Shown: piece by piece, positions 11,865 to 54,203 of the stretch
How the letters are laid out: every line of letters starts with the position of its first letter
How positions within the stretch are numbered: position 1 is the stretch's first letter
Program-made: the position numbers and the translations under genes
Source: Aricia agestis
Taxonomy: Eukaryota; Arthropoda; Insecta; Lepidoptera; Lycaenidae
Length of the DNA stretch: 64,000 bases
Direction of reading: 5' to 3'
NCBI RefSeq assembly: GCF_905147365.1
Contig: NC_056408.1
Span: forward strand, 8,990,001 to 9,054,000
The notes under the pieces: generated by a model
What the model was told of the DNA's origin: nothing
Database searches by the model: none
What the model saw: only the letters and a program-made list of their open reading frames with translations

Positions 11865-13040
11865 ATTATATAAAACTCTATATTCGGTAGCGTTTACTGA
11901 AAAAATATTAATTAAATATATTTCTGCTTATCCATTTTGTTTCGTATATTCGAATAATTTTTATTTAAGTATATTATAATATCAAAACATGCAATTCGAT
12001 ATCCTGTATTATAAGAAAATTCTAATACTTATAATAACTTATATACTCCAAGTATTACAATTAATTTCTCACAACTTCCAGCTTGGATACTATCGTTCGT
12101 TCCACTAAGGTTAGAATAAACAAACACAATTTGTTTACAAAGTTTCTTACTTAAGTTAATTTTCACAGATTAATATAACGCATTTGCACGGGCGCTCGGT
12201 GCGGTGCTGGAAACAGTGAGTAATTTGGGAAACTAGACGTTCCCAGCTTATCAGACAATCTCACTTCGCCCGACAAAAGCGGAATGTTGCCATCTTTAAG
12301 CAATTTATTTTCCCGTGAGAAAAAAGGCTTTTCTTTGGTCTAAACTTTTGTGCTCTAAATTCTAGATAATCTGAGTGCTTTGCTGACTTCTGTGTTAGGT
12401 GTGATTTTCTATAATAGCTCTAGCGATAAAAAACAGTATTTGGCACTTTTTTAGAATGATACCCCTAAATTCAATAGCTACATTTTTTTACCTAAATGTA
12501 GAGAATGCTGTTGAATATAAAATAAAACGGAAAAATGTGTGCCGAAACAACATTGTAATTTGTACGACACGAATTTAAAAAGATGTACCTAATTAGTACA
12601 GATAGGCGACATTAATAACGTACAATCTAAGTACGGGTAAGCCGGCCGGACCGCACCCGTTTGTTGTCCGTCGATGTCGAATAAATCATGGACCCTCGTC
12701 TGATACACAATGGTCACAGTCAAAACGTCAGCCGCCCTGGATTTGGTCATCTTGCCGTAACCAGGGGATCAATGCAAATATATTTACGATGTTTATGGCG
12801 AAATCTACGGCTGTATTTGCATATTACGTCGTAATGAATATACCTGTACTAATAATCTAATGAGAAATTGTTCGCTTGGCTCTATTTAGTTTGATACTAC
12901 TACTACTTAGCATATTTTTATACGACATTTATAAAGTAAACAACGCCGAAGGAATTAGTTAAGGTCCTACATAGCAGTTATATAACGTTAGATAATGTAT
13001 TTTGTTGTCTAACTTTTTTTTACAAATTATCTTATATATA
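11865..13040. other. Intergenic, no gene seen
   Basis: No supported gene. 12170-12310 is moderately GC-rich with no coding signature. Confidence 0.5.
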
Positions 13041-13137
13041 TTCACGTCACGTCACGTGACGTCATGTAAAGTCACGACACGACACGTAACGTCACGTCAC
13101 GATAAGACACGACATGACACGCACGACACGACACGAC
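13041..13137. repeat. (CACGA/CACGT)n minisatellite
   Basis: About 97 bp built of CACGT and CACGA pentamers with some TCATG and AAGTC variants. Confidence 0.9.
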
Positions 13138-13150
13138 TTTAATATTTTTT

Positions 13151-13556
13151 TAATATTTTTTATTACTTTTTTATTTTCAATTTACTCTCAATGAGCCATT
13201 TTATTTGATACATATATTGCAGAAGTGCATTAAAAATAACTATTCCCGTATTTTGGATGAGCCGCCATGTTGGATGTAGAATGAAATTACATTCGTTTTT
13301 GAGTTACTCTCAAAAAGCCCTTTCGTTTTATATCCATATTGTAGGAATGCATAGAAAATAATTATTTCGCCATCTTGGATGGTCGACCATATTGGATTTA
13401 GCGTGATGTCACATATCATATCATGCATGGTCATCCAAACTAAACGCGTATGCAAAATTTCAGCTCAATCGGTTAAATATTACCTTAAAATTGAGTTCCG
13501 AAATTCCACCGTAACATACATACTTACATACATACAGAGCAAGTTAAATAAAGCTT
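13151..13556 (+). repeat. Diverged tandem units and retroelement-like 3' tail
   Basis: Two related stretches (about 13195-13300 and 13310-13400) share CATTTTATTT/TTTCGTTTTAT, TATTGCAGAAGTGCAT/TATTGTAGGAATGCAT and TTGGATG...CCATGTTGGAT/CCATATTGGAT. They are followed by AATTTCAGCTCAATCGGTTAA and ACATACATACAGAGCAAGTTAA, a tail seen in dispersed lepidopteran repeats. A related tail is at 42001-42135. Open frames crossing this block on both strands are not supported as genes. Confidence 0.65.
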
Positions 13557-16500
13557 TTAAAAAAAGACACGTTTATTTCTTGACATGTTGTACGCGTATG
13601 TTACACGCTGTTATAAAATGGTATCGTGTTACACATTATTTTATAAGGTTATATAACTGCTGTGCACCTTTATATTATATGCGACATTTTATTGCACTGC
13701 GATATAATAATATAAGATCACCGATCCGATACAAGATTTATACAACACAATATTTTTTCATTAGCTCAGTTTTGATTGAGAAAGAAAACACTTTTGCATT
13801 ATAATTTTAATGTAAATATTACATCTTTATTCCAGCAATTAGGAACATACTTCACCACAAAATCTTTGCTGTAGCAAAGTACATCAAGTTTTTAATATTC
13901 AGGTATTGTTATTAGTTGAAGAACTATTTGATGGATGACTCTCTTGGACGGGAAATTTCTTATAGTTTTATTTCCTTGGCCAGCGAGACGAACAAACTTC
14001 CTCCGCGCTTTAAGTTTTCAACACTTAATCGATCACCTCTGGCCAACGATCTGTGAAACCTAATCAACTTGTTTACTCGTAATGATAGAATTTAATTAAA
14101 AGTACTCAAATGATGTTGCGCTATCTGTTTTCTTGGAAGTCTAGTTAAATTTGATCACTACTAAAATGTCATTGATCTATGTAATTAAATAGTATAGGGG
14201 TATTTCTAATTGGCAAAGTATTTTTAACATGAACATTATAATATATTAGGTTCTTTTGGCAGTCTCCAATTTAACATTTAATAATCCTTTTAAGCACAGC
14301 TTCAGTACTCTCGTATTGTTGTTGACGTCGTAATATTCTGAAACCACTATGCAATCTAAATACTGCATGAAATTTTCTAAATTTAAGCTCGTAAGAGTAC
14401 TTTCAGGGGGCTTTATGCTAAACTATACTCATATTTCCAGTAGATGCATACTTCACGGTTCATTAGGTATCAACGCGGGAGCGGGCCCGGGGCGACTGCA
14501 CCGGCTTCTTTTGCCATGAAAATATTGCTTACGTCATTACGTGGAGGGTGAATATAAAACGGCTTATAAACAAAATATGGTGATTCCGTGGTTTGTGTTT
14601 CCGAAAACTGAGAGAGGATTCTTAGTAGACTTTTACTTTAAGAAAATTCTTTATCGATTCGTACAATAATTGTTAATATATTATGTTCTGTCAATAGATC
14701 ATAGTAGGTTCTCAGATATTTATTTTAACTTCATCTAATCATTCAAATCCAAAACTTCTGATCAAAATGTATTGTGCCCGATAAAATAACAAAACGCAAT
14801 GTATCGAAATGCAGCTGCTTCAGAAATTCTAAACACTTTTTCTTGCTCCGATGTTATTACATCTTTTCTTTGCTCAAGCTATGAATATATTTGCAGAAGT
14901 TCATTTTTATACAGAAATATTGTAAAGGAACAATGACTTTTATCTTAAAAAACTAAATTTGATTTTGGATCTCCAAAGAATTGGCTAGGAAAACTTGCAA
15001 AATCGAATTTATCGGTAAAAGAAAGGAATCGTCTTTTGATGTTTTACCCACTTCTGCTACTAGAATACCGCTTGTATATTATTATGTGTAGTGTTTTGTA
15101 GTAACTAACAACAACTGTATTTATCATGCACTACGCAAATGACCATAGGATCAAAATCTAATTTCAGCTCATATCAGTATTAGATTAGGAGGTCACGACA
15201 TTTTTGGTAACGATCGCGATATCCAAATGACTTATTTTAGATTGACAAGATAAAGAGCAACTCTCTGATGCCAAATATGTTGGTCTGCCTGCGTAAAGTA
15301 GTTGCGTTCTCTGTATAGGCCATAGGGCGCCTGAAAACCCAGTTATCATGACCAAAAAAAATGATAAGGTAAATGGCTGAGTAAGTCATATTAGGTAAGT
15401 ACTAGTTGTTCTCATATCAGTAGCGTAAAAACTGACCAAATATTCGGTTGCATTATGAGGCAACGAGCGTTCAAACGTGATTTATCGTGACCAAAGAAAA
15501 AAAGATGTTAAAAAACTTAAATCGCTTAAAAATCTTGTCCCAGGCACTACAGTATTTGAGGAGTGGTTACTTCGCTCCGAAAAATACTGTATAAATCATC
15601 CATAACGGATGTAAAGGCCTAGTTTTTTATAGTTTACAGACATTTTGATTTTTAATTTTGATTAATAATACGAAATCACTAAACAAAAGTCAGGACGGTG
15701 CGTAAACCAATAAAGATGTTTTTACGGTTCCAGATTATTTTCCAGTAACTTCCAATCGTAAATTCTGAAAATTATTCCGTTATTATACAGCCTTCTGCAT
15801 CCAGTAAGATTTAGGTTTAATGTAAAGGAAAACACAGATTGTAGACATATAATGAGAGGCATTTTGCAGCCTCTATAGCATCAGTAAGCCACATTAAATC
15901 CCGGCGTAACATGGCTCCCGGATTTATTTTATTACGTTTAATTATTTCACGTCCAAAGTGGTCTCGAAATGTCCGAGCATTACAATTAGTTAAATGAACT
16001 TAAAATGTTTACTTAATTGCTCCTATATTTCTTAGCTTCGCCTCGTATGTTAATGGTAGTTTGTGTTATTCGATGTTAAGCTTGTGTACTCTGTAGAAAA
16101 CACATTTTGCGTATGAAAGCAAAGCAATAACGAGTGCGTGATTTTTCCAAAAACAATTTTACTTATGGGCGTCACTAGCCTTGTATTCTTTTTTGACCTC
16201 GATGAGCTACTGCCTACTTAAAATTCTGCATGCGTGTACAATAACGATCTAATTTTATTTTTGGTCCATAAATATGACTATTCACCGAAAATACGGCCAC
16301 GAAAATAATATAACACATAGTTGAATGCCGTGAGCGGTACCACGTCGTACGTAGTCTTTTCAGCGCTAGCGACTAATGAAAATTTCAATTTTCTCGGTCC
16401 ATTCACGTACGAATAAATCAGCACACGAACAAACATAGTACCGAGACGCGATTCCTAAATTTATTATGTGTTGACTTGAATTTGTGCACGTTCAATTTAT

Positions 16501-16739
16501 ATTTATAAAGTGGACAAGCCTGCCTCAGTATTAACTTTTGTGTACATGTTTATTATTTATTTATATATTTTGTGTATGTTATAGTTTCTTTTAGTAGCCT
16601 TTATTATAATAATATAATTGTCACTCGTCAGCGAAACATGCAGCCATGCTATCTAGAACATTGTCGCAACCAAATTTGTCACTTGCGCGGAGCCAAAATT
16701 TTTTAGGGATAAAATATTTGTCCTTTTCCAGATTTCAAA
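13557..16739. other. Intergenic, no gene seen
   Basis: More than 3 kb with no supported gene or RNA and no strong repeat that I recognise. Confidence 0.5.
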
Positions 16740-16842
16740 ATGCATCCATCTTCATTAAAATCAGTTCATATATTTTAAACGTGAGAGGTCAGAGATAGAA
16801 AGACACACAGATATACTCTCGCATACAATATTAGTATGGATA
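16740..16842 (-). repeat. Helitron-like fragment
   Basis: Read on the minus strand it begins TATCCATACTAATATTGTATGCGAGAG, resembling the 5' start of the family at 11618, then diverges. Confidence 0.5.
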
Positions 16843-19089
16843 CACCTTAAATAAAATATGTATTTTTACTACACCACAAATATATTTTATTCAAAATACT
16901 AGCCGCTATGTGGGATATATGTTACACTCATAATATGTTCACCGTTACGGTTAATGGCGTAGTGAACTAGGTTCAGGAAAGTTAGCGAGCACCGACACGC
17001 GAGTGCAGGGTAATTAAATGCCAGCAAGTTAATGTCGGTTCGATTCCCGAATCAATTAAAGCTGTCAAATTGATTGCAGTCAGCCAAAAATGTGAAGAAG
17101 TTGAAAGCAACACCAGAGTAGACAGAACTGGCATCTTCTGTTTACTTTGGCAACACTCCCGACTGTATACTCGTAATGCCGTGATTTGGCGGTAGTGGTC
17201 ATTGTCCCCTGTCAAAAAACTTGTCATATTTCATAGTTACATACATACAAACATAATGATTGATAATGAAGTGACAGTTGTTTCTAGTCTGATGCTGCTT
17301 CTCCACTGCTGCCGTCACCGGCAACTTCTCGAACCAAAAATTAAATAAAATGCAACTTGCACGACCCATAGACTGGTTTTGCATGGGGAAAATATATCCG
17401 TAGCCAAGCGGTAGATCGGTTTATCGATAAGATATCATTTCTTGAGATAGAAAAATAATATTTAATTATCTCAAAAAAGAGTACTTTACTTGGAAAATTA
17501 AGCCTACGTGGGCACATCTTATTCCTCAAATATAATATTTAAGCGAAAATCTTGTCATATTTCTTTGGAAGTATTGAAAAGCTTTGTGATTATTTATTGA
17601 AAGAAATATTACCAATAACCAGACTAAACAAAAAAAAATGAAATAACACAATTGCATATAATTGAAGACGTGACTGGACGAAGTGGATATCTAACATTTT
17701 ATAACATACGGTCAAATAGTTATTGTTTCCCTTATAATTTGAATAATCCTTGTAACCTATTTCATCATCTGGATTATATATCTGGTTATAAAAAAACGTT
17801 GATTTTAAATGTTTCAAATCATTTTTTCGGTCCTAATGGAGGCTTTACTTCCATTAGTTACTTCATCCACTCATGTCGATTAAGTGGGTAACTAATAATT
17901 TTGAAATGCAAGTGAATAATTACTCATACGTTTTATTTCGTATTTAATTAATTTATTGAAATGTACTTTGATCAGTAATTGGCTTACTATTTAATTGGTG
18001 TGTTTGTAATTGTTGAGTACAATGTGAATTGAATTACGGCTAAGCGATTAGAAAACATAACTCAACTGTAACTGTATGCGTTACAAATTAGTATTTGTTA
18101 CAGCCTAATTGTATTTATTTAGCACCTGTTTGTTGTGTTTAAAATTGGAATTTAATTAATATTAAATTGCTGCACAAAACAAATGCTTAACATTGATAAA
18201 ACACAATTTCTTGCACTTTAATTGTATTTTTGTATGTTTATAAATGATACAAAATCAAATGTAGATTGATGACTCTAACGCGTGCAAGTAATTTGATAAA
18301 ATTGCCTATTTTTGCGTCATGTCAAATCACCAAGAATATGGTAATAAAATGTGTAGGTAGTCAAATTGCATGAAATAATGCATAAAATTCTGAATTCTGT
18401 AATATTAATTTGTTTCACATTGATTGTAGAATTGAATTCGTGTAATAGGCGTCACAATAGACACAAAGCAAGCGAATTAATAAAGGGAACCACTCAAGCA
18501 GACGCTAGTATTAATGTTGCTTAGGTTCAATTACGAAGGGCTGCCAATAATTCCTCACTTCCTTAGCGCGATTAAGCGATTCAATTTTCTAAGTGCCAGC
18601 CATTAAATGAAGACATCCTCGGTTTTCTGCAGCGCAAAAATCGAACGGAGTCTCGCGGTGAAAACAAAAGTATTAAAGGATATCGGCGGGATAAGATTTT
18701 AAAGATGTAATTCGAAGGCCAATTTCCCACTGAGTTTAATCTAAGAAATAAAGCCGGCCACAATTAAGTCAATCACTCCTTATTAACTCGATTTTCTTTT
18801 AAGGAACCTATTACATGCCGCAGGGACCATTTCGAGAGCAGCGCTCTAAATTGCTCGAGGTAAAGAACAGGTCAATTTAAATGTAAAAAGGTTTAATTTG
18901 AAAAAAGTTAATGTAAATTTTATTTCTAAACTCTATTACTAGAGAGAACAAATTCAAAGACGATTGCGTCTGTAACCTTGTATAGGTAGGTATGGTAGGC
19001 ACACAGTAAATTGTAAAAAGCAATTTGTTTTTGCGTCTATGATTAAATTAAAAAAAAAAACTTTTAGATACAGCTCGGTATACAATAAC
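16843..19089. other. Intergenic, no gene seen; homeodomain-site-rich stretch
   Basis: No supported gene. 17880-18260 is dense in TAATTG, CAATTA, TAATTA and TTAATTAA words. 18540-18770 is less AT-rich. Either could be conserved regulatory DNA; no direct evidence. Confidence 0.5.
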
Positions 19090-19592
19090 TAGCTGTCCCG
19101 GCAAATGTTGTTTTGTAAAATAAAGTACAAGCTTTTGCCCGCGGCTTCGCTCGCGTTAAGAAGTATATTATATACAAACTTTCATCCCCTATTCTAACCC
19201 CTTGGAGGTAGAATTGATCAAAATCCTTTCTTAGCGGATGCCTACGTCATATCATCTACCTGCATGCAAAATTTCAGCCCGATCGGTCCAGTGGTTTGGG
19301 CTGTGCGTTGACAGATCACCATGTCTGTCAGTCACCTTTGAGTTTTATATAATACGAGCTTTTGCCCGTGGCTTCGCTCGCGTTAAGAAGTATTATTATA
19401 TACAAATTTTCATCCCCTATTTGAACCCTTTGGGGTTGGAATTTATCAAAATCCTTTCTTAGCGGATGCCTACGTTATAAAATCTACCTGCATGCCAAAT
19501 TTCAGCCCGATCCGTCCAGTGGTTTGGGCTGTGCGTTGATAGATCACTATGCCAATCAGTCAGTCACCTTTGAATTTTATATATATAGATAT
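19090..19592 (+). repeat. Tandem pair of an AGCTTTTGCCCGCGGCTTCGC repeat
   Basis: Two head-to-tail units with a 227-bp period (19131 and 19358). Each runs GCTTTTGCCCG(C/T)GGCTTCGC, TTTCATCCCCTATT, AATCCTTTCTTAGCGGATGC, ATTTCAGCCCGATC and CACCTTTGA(G/A)TTTTAT. They are preceded at 19090-19127 by CTAGCTGTCCCGGCAAATG, the edge of another dispersed repeat also seen at 62010-62082. The family is common in Lepidoptera and non-coding. Confidence 0.82.
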
Positions 19593-19702
19593 AGATTTCG
19601 TCCATATTATTTTATTGAAGTGACTAAATAGGTATTGCACCATGGCAACGCCAACACTATCCCGTCGCACAAACAATGGTCGTTGTCAGTCTCGAGTTGT
19701 AA

Positions 19703-19744
19703 CACAGTATAGCAATATGACATAACTAATATTGCTATACTGTG
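19703..19744. repeat. Hairpin with 16-bp arms
   Basis: CACAGTATAGCAATAT and its exact reverse complement, separated by 10 bases. Confidence 0.85.
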
Positions 19745-19929
19745 AGTTGTAATCATTTAGTTGTAATTTATTCAACAAATGCACTTATCAATAAGAAGAG
19801 TAGCCAGTAGCCGATTCTCAGACCTACTGAATATGCACATAGGTTAAAATCAGTAAAGCCGTTTCGGAGGAGTACGGTAACTAACATTGTGACACGAGAA
19901 TATTTTAATATACAGTATGAGATATTTTA

Positions 19930-20092
19930 TACTGACTTCACGGAAACGCAGTCGAACGAAATAAAAAGTATCCTGTGTCCGTCTCCTGGTTCTAAGCTAC
20001 CTCTCCACCAATTTTCAGCCAGATCGGTTCATCCGTTCTTGAGTTATAAGTAGTGTAACCAACACCACTTTCTTTTATATTTAAAGATAAAA
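19930..20092 (+). repeat. Dispersed repeat fragment
   Basis: Includes TATCCTGTGTCCGTCTCCTG and CCAATTTTCAGCCAGATCGG, followed by a TTCTTGAGTTATAA tail. I recognise this word order as a lepidopteran dispersed repeat tail. Confidence 0.55.
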
Positions 20093-21484
20093 AGATAATA
20101 ATATCGTTGCCGGTCGTAGCAGTTTCGTAGCCGTAGCGGCCGGCGGCCTACGAACCGTAGGCTCGTAGCTTATACAAAGAATTACTATTACAATATGTAT
20201 TTTTTGGCTTCATATCCTTTTCAATAATTATTGTAGAAGCAGTATAATTTATAAGCACGAATAACACGAATGTAGGTCATCTATGAATATAACATGAAAA
20301 ACTTGCAGCAAAAACAAAACACAACGTGAAGTACTAGATCCGTTTTATGTGAAATTCTATATCAATTTACATAGTAAAATTAGACCAATTAACTTGTTAA
20401 GGGGCAGAATATGTAATATGGGATATGAAGCAGACGGGACTTAATTATACCATTACGAGTCGCTTACACTGCATTGCCGACATGATAATAATAAAGTGAA
20501 GCTTTTCCGTTCACAAACGTCAATTATAAAGTTCTAGTAACTGTACCTTGAGATAACAGTGTGTAATTACAGTAAACATTCAAATTATTCGAATTTCAAA
20601 TATACCGTTGAACCGTGTAGTAATACCAATTTTAGCAATATATTTTCATTCTTTAATTTTTGACATAAACAATAAGCGATATTTAAAAAAGTTATTTTTA
20701 GTTAATTATGTATCTATTTTTTGTTTCAATTGTTTCAATATATTTAATCGATTGATCTTTATTAGGCGCTTAATGCGTTCCATTCAAATCGATACCATAT
20801 TAGCCGCTCATGCTGATCATTATTTACATTGAAATTAAAATAATTTGAACGTAGTACATAACGAGTGGTATTGAATGCCAAGATGGGGTACTTACGCTTC
20901 ACAAGTCTAATTTAAACTTAACACTAAAATATCGTTATCCCAACTATTCGGCTGAACAATACTGCGCCTGTATAACTTTATTGGCCAAACGCCATAACAT
21001 AATGTTCTTTAGACGTTACATAACATAATGTACTTATTATACGTCTATTATACGTCTTAAGTACGTAACAAAAGTGTCATAAATGGGCCTCCCACGCCGT
21101 GACGGTACCATTTTTGTTGAAACTGAACCTAGACAAATAATAATTTTAATCAAGAGTAATTTTATAGTCATTTTTATATATTTAACCCATCAATCCCCAA
21201 CCTGCACCTGGCTGCCGCATAACAATTGAAAATTTACTATGTCTGCGATACCCACGATGGAGGTGTTAAATAAGTAATTTTATTGCAAATTTATACTGTT
21301 GTATATTTTTGTGGATAGTAAATTATTATTTTGTATTTGTGTATTTGCGTAATAAACTTTTTTTGCGTAATAAATGAAGAGTGTTAACTGAATATATTAA
21401 ATTATATTAGCAACTACAGAATGGCTTTCGGAACTACCAGGGTACCAGGCTGCTTGCTATAATATATTATTGGCCGGTATATGG
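20093..21484. other. Intergenic, no gene seen
   Basis: No supported gene. Inverted CGTAG/CTACG words cluster at 20115-20170, as at 1655-1705. Confidence 0.5.
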
Positions 21485-21653
21485 CCGGTTTACATATTTC
21501 CAATCCAGTAATCCAATGCAGCGCTGGATTGCTACTGGATAATATAAACAGGAACGCACTGAATGACATTTCAGTGCATTCCAGCGTCCGTTTACATTTA
21601 ATTATTCCATTATCCATAGCAATCCAGCGTTGAAATGGAACAATGTAAACTGG
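21485..21653. mobile_element. Palindromic MITE with CCGGTTTACAT ends
   Basis: Starts CCGGTTTACATATTTCCAATCC and ends GGAACAATGTAAACTGG. It contains the CCAGCGCTGGA/AATCCAGCG words also present in a second copy at 54268-54446. No coding capacity; superfamily unknown. Confidence 0.78.
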
Positions 21654-22070
21654 TCATAGAGGTGAAATATAATTTTCACTTTTTCATAACTGAAAATAAT
21701 GAAATAAATATTTTAAAGAACGCAAGAATTATGTAAAAATATTGTGTAAGCGACAAAGCCCGAGAAAGCCGTTAGTTATAATTTTAATATCCCTATTGTT
21801 CGGTATCAGTATCGACTGTGTTATTAGAATTCAGTTATGCGGAAAGATGAAAAGGTGTTTTTGTACTCGGCAGGATGTTTTAAACATGATATTGTTTTTA
21901 CTTTAACCTCATTCTTCTACGTACACATTTTTATGATGAATCATTGAATTCAGGCGCAGTCGCAGCCTGAAATTCTGAAGGGGTCACTCAGTAGTCACTA
22001 CACTTTTTTTTTATCTGCGCCCTCGGACGGTTCTGGGTTTTATTTTATTTTCAATTTTACCTTAGATTTT

Positions 22071-22086
22071 GGGGGGGGGGGGGGGG
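22071..22086 (+). repeat. G16 homopolymer
   Basis: Uninterrupted run of 16 G, unusual in this AT-rich setting. Length may be affected by sequencing error. Confidence 0.85.
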
Positions 22087-22261
22087 TCATGTCCCCTGTG
22101 ACCCCTCCCTTCGGACCGCGCCTGTCATTGATACATTAGTTATTCACTCTATACTCGCCCTATGCTTTCATATTTGGTATAGGTAATGTTGGATGTTTTC
22201 AAAAAACTTTTGCGAAATAATATTATGCTACATAATCTCTAGTTTATTGTAATTTTTGTTA

Positions 22262-22495
22262 ATCCGTACTAATATTATAAATGCTAATCTGTGTGTGTCT
22301 GTCTGTTTGTCTGTCTCTCTGTCTGTTATCTCTTCACGCCGAAACCGCTGAACCCATTTTCTTAAAATTTGGTATAAATATACTTTGAGCACCGGGAAAG
22401 GACATGGGACACTTTTATACCGGAAAATGTACGGTTCCCGCACGGTAAACAAATTCTGGCGCATCGAATTTGCGGGCGTCGTTCATGCTATTTAG
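22262..22495 (+). mobile_element. Helitron-like repeat, second copy
   Basis: Starts ATCCGTACTAATATTATAAATGC, has the CTGT tract and CCGGGAAAGGACATGGGACAC block, and ends TTTAGT after a degraded GCGGGCGTC terminus. Confidence 0.75.
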
Positions 22496-22839
22496 TTCAC
22501 TGAACTATCATCTCCTGGTAAATAACGTAACATAAAATGGATGGTTTTCATGAAAAAGAGCCAAATTTTCGGCGATCAATCAAACCGTGTCGAAGTCTAT
22601 TAATTTCAAACATATATCGGAAACAAAAAACATTGCACGATTGATGGCCTCATGTTTTATAGAAAAAAAAATATAATTTAAATATAGAAAAACAGCAATA
22701 GAAGAGAGGGACTATAGCCAATACATATTATATATATAGGATAACACAGGACACGAAAGAGGTAAATTTTGATAGATATTTTCTGTGTTAAAACCTCCGT
22801 AGCCAAAATTATTTTAAAGGATTTGATAATGAAAGATAA

Positions 22840-23452
22840 CAAAATAAGTAAGCTGTTTTATTCACACGTCTTTGGCAGTTTTTTTGTAGCAGTAAATTAC
22901 AAAAGTTTCGTTTGTCTACATTTCGATACATAGTCTAGTCTTATCTAATTCTAACATTTACAGCATTACGAAACAACTAGAAATATCTCAAAATATAAAA
23001 TTATAATCACATTTAACATAAATAAAATATGAACAAGTGTTGATATTTAACGGCCTCCTACATAGTTTTTTAGATATTCCTATTAAAAAAGAAGATATAT
23101 AGACTCGAAATCATTGAACCTTTTGAATGGGTAGGCTAAGCTACTAAAACGAAATCAACACCATATCTAATTAGAAAGTAAAATTGTCATAATAATATAA
23201 TAATTTAATACACATTAAATATTGCTCTCTATTTCAACATCTCTAATTCAGGATATACGAGCATAAAATTAATTAAAAGCAAATCTTGAAATGTACGGCG
23301 ACACAAGGAATATGCTAAGTTAACATAATTACAATTCGTAGTACATGGCGACAGCGTTTCGGTTTGATTCTGAGTAAAACTTATTGTCTGTTCAGCTTAA
23401 AGAAACACTAAAATAGGAACACGAAACTATCGAATATAAAAATATACATTTA
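22840..23452 (-). other. Candidate 3' UTR of the DIP-like gene
   Basis: Runs from the stop codon of exon 11 to about 20 bases past the AATAAA candidate at 22862-22857. Its end is inferred from that hexamer alone. Confidence 0.45.
22857..22862 (-). terminator. Candidate poly(A) signal
   Basis: AATAAA on the minus strand, about 590 bases beyond the stop codon. Chosen as a canonical hexamer at a plausible distance; unproven. Confidence 0.4.
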
Positions 23453-52933
<29,481 letters not shown>

Positions 52934-52937
<4 letters not shown>

Positions 52938-53209
52938 AAGTCCGAGGAGGTTTCACGTGCGGTGGCGAGCGCGAGCCGGCGACGGGACGGGCGCGGCGCG
53001 TGGCATCGCCGGGCGGGCGGCGGACTCACTGCCGCAGGCCCCGCGACTACCCCCAGATAAACAAGGGCGAGAACCGGGAACAGACAAACCGTCTCGCTAC
53101 TCTTTACGGCCGGCCTCGGTAATGGCATAATAAAATAAGACAAAAGACGAGTAACCGACGAATAAAGCGCTCGAGACGGTTCGCTGTCAAATATGCATAA
53201 TCCGCACAA
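52934..53209 (-). other. Upstream open frame overlapping the first ATG
   Basis: A 91-codon frame from an ATG at 53209 ends in TGA that overlaps the first DIP ATG as ATGA (52937-52934). It includes a hydrophobic run (TVCLFPVLALVYLGVVAG) and an Arg/Ala/Pro-rich end, which can arise by chance in GC-rich leader. It matters only if transcription starts upstream of 53209. Then it would be a uORF, and reinitiation at 52913 would be the likely route to DIP translation. Confidence 0.3.
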
Positions 53210-53240
53210 TAAACGAATGGGTTCCGCACCGTGCAGCCGC
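52938..53240 (-). promoter_or_regulatory. GC-rich promoter and 5' leader of the DIP-like gene
   Basis: A CpG-rich island of about 300 bp (densest 52960-53060) in otherwise AT-rich DNA, directly upstream of exon 1. The transcription start cannot be placed from sequence. No clear TATA box at a proper distance was seen, consistent with a TATA-less neuronal promoter. One arm of a perfect inverted repeat lies inside. Confidence 0.55.
53063..53139. repeat. Promoter-proximal arm of a perfect 77-bp inverted repeat
   Basis: From AAGGGCGAGAACCGGGAACA to GGCATAATAAAATAAG; the reverse complement is at 53512-53588 with no mismatch that I can find. Confidence 0.92.
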
Positions 53241-53511
53241 CGCCGCGTCTGGCTTTTTGATGGTTTTCATTAAAATTCTATGTAGTAATTAGTATATTGT
53301 AAAACATGAGTTTTATTTCCCGCGAAGAGAATTTGTGTGCTTGTATAGCATGAAAGAATTTAAAAGCATTTTGTTTTCCACAACATTTTTGCTGAATTAT
53401 TGTTATCTCTTTCATTTATATTTTTTTATTTAAAAAGAAATTTCAAAATTAAACTTGATCCCGGAATCTCGGTTTAATATTTTGCGTTATCAATAATTGT
53501 ATTAAGTATGC

Positions 53512-53588
53512 CTTATTTTATTATGCCATTACCGAGGCCGGCCGTAAAGAGTAGCGAGACGGTTTGTCTGTTCCCGGTTCTCGCCCTT
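53512..53588. repeat. Distal arm of the perfect 77-bp inverted repeat
   Basis: From CTTATTTTATTATGCCATTA to CCCGGTTCTCGCCCTT. The GC-rich half stands out against AT-rich flanks, so this is the likely derived copy of the leader sequence. Confidence 0.92.
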
Positions 53589-54203
53589 ATACATTTTTAA
53601 TAAACTACCGGTGATTATATTATTTTAATAATATAATTTCAAATAAATTTTAAATAATATTATTTAGATAACATCTTGATGTACTGCACTCAAAAATATT
53701 ACCACATTGTAGTAAAATATTATGCTTCTTCCTATAATTTCCACAGCCCACTTTACTGTTAATGATAATTTTAATTGATTGTCTATATTTTATTATCTTC
53801 TGTTTGAATAATAATGAGAATGGAAGAAGTGGCATAATATTTAATCACCATTATCGAGTAAGTGAAACAGGCGCTTACAGTATCAGTTTTGTTACTTAAA
53901 TGTAATTACATTAAAGTAACAAAACTGACACAAATAATAACAACCTAAAAACCTGCATTATGATGGTTGTTTGTAATAACGGTTGTTCCAAGAGCCATGT
54001 TTGTGTTGCGAGTTAAATAAATGGCGTAGTTCACAAAAGTACGTATGCTCGACTTGCTAGTTTACTATGAGATGTATAGTTTGAGATTTTAAAGTGCTTT
54101 ATTGTGTGCTTCATTTTATATTCCGTGCTTACAAAAAATGGTGTTAAATTTATACCACGAAGAAAGGTAAAATAGCAAGCTGCAAAACCAGCCTGATTCA
54201 CCG
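53589..54203. other. Upstream intergenic, no gene seen
   Basis: Contains GTGAAACAGGCGCTTA at 53863, resembling one end of the MITE at 6996, and a hairpin AGTTTTGTTACTT...AAGTAACAAAACT at about 53885-53929. Confidence 0.5.

Noticed and set aside
13041..13137. Possible CRISPR-like or satellite array
   Set aside because: Irregular pentamer repeats without spacers; a simple minisatellite.
13379..13804. 141-codon plus-strand frame
   Set aside because: Overlaps the tail of a dispersed repeat and has no protein resemblance.
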